From Poronia punctata (taxonomy: Eukaryota; Ascomycota; Sordariomycetes; Xylariales; Xylariaceae): 64,000 nucleotides of DNA. Both the position numbers and the translations under genes were made by a program. The stretch spans positions 124,001-188,000 of the forward strand of contig MU401454.1 in assembly GCA_022579005.1 (NCBI GenBank). The letters run 5' to 3'. Below are positions 61,517-64,000 of this stretch, piece after piece; within the stretch, counting starts at the first letter, position 1, and each line of letters begins with the position of its first letter. Under the pieces are notes generated by a model. It saw only the letters and a list, made by a program, of their open reading frames with translations, searched no databases and was not told the DNA's origin.

Positions 61517-63022
61517 AAGCCTCTAAAGAATGGGCTTGACAACACACGAATGATGTGTATAGGTCGCGGTTAACCGGATCGGGTCGCGCATCCAGCTATT
61601 ATGATGTAACCCTGACCGTAGCTGCTGCGAAATAGCGCTGAGATTTCTGTCTGACTAGGCATTGCCCCTTTGGTGGGCTACTGACAGAAACATGTGGCAA
61701 TGAGGGGCTGGGACGAGGTGGACAACGTGGAGAATTGGGAAGTCCGATCCTTAGAAAGTGCATCATGAGCAAATGCTCTGAAAGATACGCTTTTTAATCT
61801 GGTTGGTCACATTGGATAGGGTTCGAAGCAGTTTGCATACAGTTGGCCATTATTCAGCAGCATTATGCGTGCTGTCTACTTACCTACTGTAGACTTAGCC
61901 ACATACCTAAAAGTACCTACCTCAGGTTAGGATATTACCTACTTACCTAGTACAGAATATTATTATAGCACCAAATATACCTGATGGAGGAGATTGGACC
62001 AATCAGGCACAAAGCACCTATGCTTACCTGTGTTTTTATGAGTTTGAAATGTTTAACTCAAGGCATGAGGTAGAAAATTGGGTTGTGTTACCTGTGCGCA
62101 TTCTCTTTAGATAAGCTAAGTATTGGCTTAATATACAAGATACATACGAGTAATTACTCTGTGTTGTAATATGCGCGGCCGGAAGGCGCTTGTTATAACA
62201 CATAGAGTCTGTATAGAGTTCTTTATACCTAACCTGTGTGCACAACTGCTGCTGCAGCTTATTACTATATAGCCCAGGTAATATGTATTGTAGTACTAGT
62301 ACTCTTTCTTACTTCTTTTTTCTTGTGTCGGTCCCCTCGTCTTATTTGTACAGGTATCTGGTGAAGTGACACGGGAAAACATCTATCCTAATATGTACCT
62401 TAGGTAACGTAACTTGGATTAGCAGGACGGTCAAAAGACCACCTAATAGGACAATAGAGTTATTGATTTATTATATCGACAATATCTATCTACTCACCTG
62501 CCCCCTATTTGTTTAAAATCATCTCAGATCGTGTCTCTTTACATCTGTCCCTGCCACTATGCGTGCGGCTTAATGAAGTGTGGATACCTATCCGCCCCCG
62601 GTCGGTTTCCCGGTCAGGACAAGCTTCCTCCGTCCAACCCGCCTCTCGCTTTTTTTACTTCCCAATCAAAATGATCCGTCGCCTAGCCCCCAGATATTCT
62701 ACGATTGCCCTCTACTGTTGTTGGCACTCAAAGCACCCGTCGTTAGCTGCAGGTCTGCAGACGACGTCTGCTAGTTAGTACAATTATGTGTCTTGGAGTC
62801 CTTATCACACTCTCCGCATCATATTTTCATCTGTCGAGTGCATGAGCTATCTTTCACGTGCTAGATTTGGAATAATCACTTGCTGTGACATCGGCCATCC
62901 GAGTCCGAAACCTTCTCAAGCCAACCTCAGCTCTGTTTAAACCCACCTTTGCCCTGGAAAGATTGCTATTTGCTCTCCTTCATTGATACGCGTTTCTTCT
63001 GCGTGGCCCTGCACATACTATA
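61517..63022. other. Gene-free region, 1.5 kb
   Basis: No coding exon was seen. TACCTA-rich repeats cluster at 61877-61950 and AT-rich DNA follows to about 62500. The last few hundred bases probably hold the promoter of the next gene. Confidence 0.5.
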
Positions 63023-64000
63023 ATGGACGATTATCTGTTTGATGTCAATGTCGACAGATGCAAAGTTGTTGAAGAGAGGACTCACTATCTCGAAATATTC
63101 AATTACTCGGTATGGTTTGGCATCCATTCCTACGGTTACGCTGGTGCAACGATAGCTTGGCAAGGAGAGGAAAACCTGAAGGTGTGAAGCGACAGTTCTA
63201 CGCCTATGCTAACGTGTCGATAGGATGAATCACATAATTCGTGTGAGGAGCATCCCTTGACCGACGATGAATTCCATAACTTTCTAGATCGTTGTGTAAG
63301 TTTCTTGGTCGTTTAACTTTGAAGCTCAATCACTACTCCTGGTATATATGACATATGTACGTTGTTCGTGCGTATGAGCGTGTAACTGTCGTTGGGGTCG
63401 GTGCGGGGCATTGTACAGCTCTCCAGACAGCGCAACATCTCAAACTTCATCAACCCCGAAGATGCGAAGCTGATTATTCCTTCCCACTTTCTTATCATTA
63501 ATATTCGAATATGACTTCCCTCGCTTGACTCGAATGGCTTCACTAACCCGCAACCAACCTCTAGGGTGCTTTCGAGCCGCCCAAGTTAAAGGATGGCGTC
63601 CAGCTGGTGGATGGGATACGGTTGGTGTAAGTGAGGCCTCCATCACAGTGCTCCAAGTCTACTCTTCTGACAACCAAACAGGGTCCAAAGAAATGCGTTA
63701 CACAACGACACTTTCTCTCCCAACTTCATTTCACTACCTCGGGACCACTACAAGGCAATGGTGAGGAAACTGCACCTGCCGTTCCGCGCCATAGAAGGTA
63801 CTAGTCTCGTCGGGCCCGCATTTTGGTGCGAATTCGACCAGGACGAAGACGACCCCCACCTACGTATGAGTCCCCTCTTTCCTCTCCAGTCTCCCAGCTT
63901 AGTAGCATTGATCGTATTTTGAGGACGTAAAGCCAGGCGAGGCGTAAGTTCTAACTATATGCCAGATGTCATATTTCGTAAATCCGATGTACGGAAAAAG
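63023..64000 (+). CDS. Unrecognised mould protein, N-terminal part only, cut by right edge
   Basis: Proposed exons are 63023-63181, 63224-63295, 63565-63626, 63682-63863 and 63966-64000 (frame open at the edge). Introns are 42, 269, 55 and 102 nt. The product begins MDDYLFDVNVDRC. It continues WFGIHSYGYAGATIAWQGEE, LTDDEFHNFLDRC-GAFEPP, DGVQLVDGIRLVVQRNALHN, TFSPNFISLPRDHYKAMVRK, LPFRAIEGTSLVGPAFWCEF and VIFRKSDVRKK. The RLV.QRNAL / AMVR...LP.RAIEGTS..GP.FW pattern reminds me of a large family of Sordariomycete proteins, some with CorA-like transmembrane C-termini, but that half lies outside the window. The 42-nt intron is unusually short and is the weakest join. No function is assigned. Confidence 0.65.

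Noticed and set aside
63419..63530. Possible extra exon of the right-edge gene after an acceptor at 63418
   Set aside because: It is in phase at the 5' side but no GT donor exists between about 63415 and 63565, so it cannot be spliced onward.
1..64000. CRISPR array, bacterial operon, 5S rRNA or biosynthetic gene cluster
   Set aside because: The sequence is eukaryotic with spliced genes. I saw no regularly spaced repeats with unique spacers, no 5S-like sequence and no PKS, NRPS or terpene synthase signature.

Overview
The window is nuclear DNA of a filamentous ascomycete (Pezizomycotina, most probably Sordariomycetes). The genes carry many short introns (mostly 50-130 nt) with GTRNGY donors, CTAAC-type branch sites and YAG acceptors. 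Several protein families look restricted to moulds (DUF4112, DUF4267, a probable DUF7582 protein), and one island is AT-saturated by what looks like repeat-induced point mutation (RIP), a process of this group. Gene models below were spliced by eye. Exon lengths sum to whole codons and joins were checked against remembered family motifs, but nothing was aligned by computer.

Layout. 1-934 (-) is a DUF4112 membrane protein cut by the left edge. 1620-1712 is an intron-containing tRNA-Val(CAC). 1932-2734 (-) is a cyanamide hydratase. 4394-11726 is a dead Ty3/Gypsy retrotransposon on the minus strand with 247-bp LTRs. 12064-14416 is a large-subunit catalase. 14689-15081 (-) is a DUF4267 protein. 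16030-17346 is Aurora kinase. 17712-18636 (-) is ATP23. 19732-21486 is glutamate 5-kinase. 21854-23068 (-) is NIP7 in 11 exons, divergent from NOC3 at 23500-25669. 26078-27037 (-) is an unrecognised protein with repeated GLxxS(x)W motifs. 28335-29195 (-) is POP3. 30990-39004 is a 2563-residue USP34-type deubiquitinase. 42710-44377 is a mould-specific protein. 44615-45832 (-) is a PRCC-domain protein. 46464-49012 is the TORC2 subunit SIN1. 51539-52395 is a Ser/Thr-rich GPI-type surface protein. 53463-55627 (-) is an LMBR1 protein. 56367-57452 is a VIP36-type lectin. 59856-61516 is the PKA catalytic subunit. 63023-64000 is an unrecognised mould protein cut by the right edge.

How it fits together. 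Most of the window is ordinary housekeeping: ribosome and RNA biogenesis (NIP7, NOC3, POP3, PRCC), mitosis (Aurora), growth signalling (SIN1/TORC2, PKA), proline synthesis, mitochondrial protein maturation (ATP23), secretory traffic (lectin, LMBR1) and ubiquitin turnover. The left 12 kb is more accessory: a detoxification enzyme, the RIP-degraded element and a catalase whose promoter abuts that element. There is no biosynthetic cluster, CRISPR array or operon.

The items most worth a second look are the intron-dense NIP7 gene with a 14-nt exon, the GLxxS-motif protein, the mutation gradient across the retrotransposon LTRs, and the partial gene at the right end.
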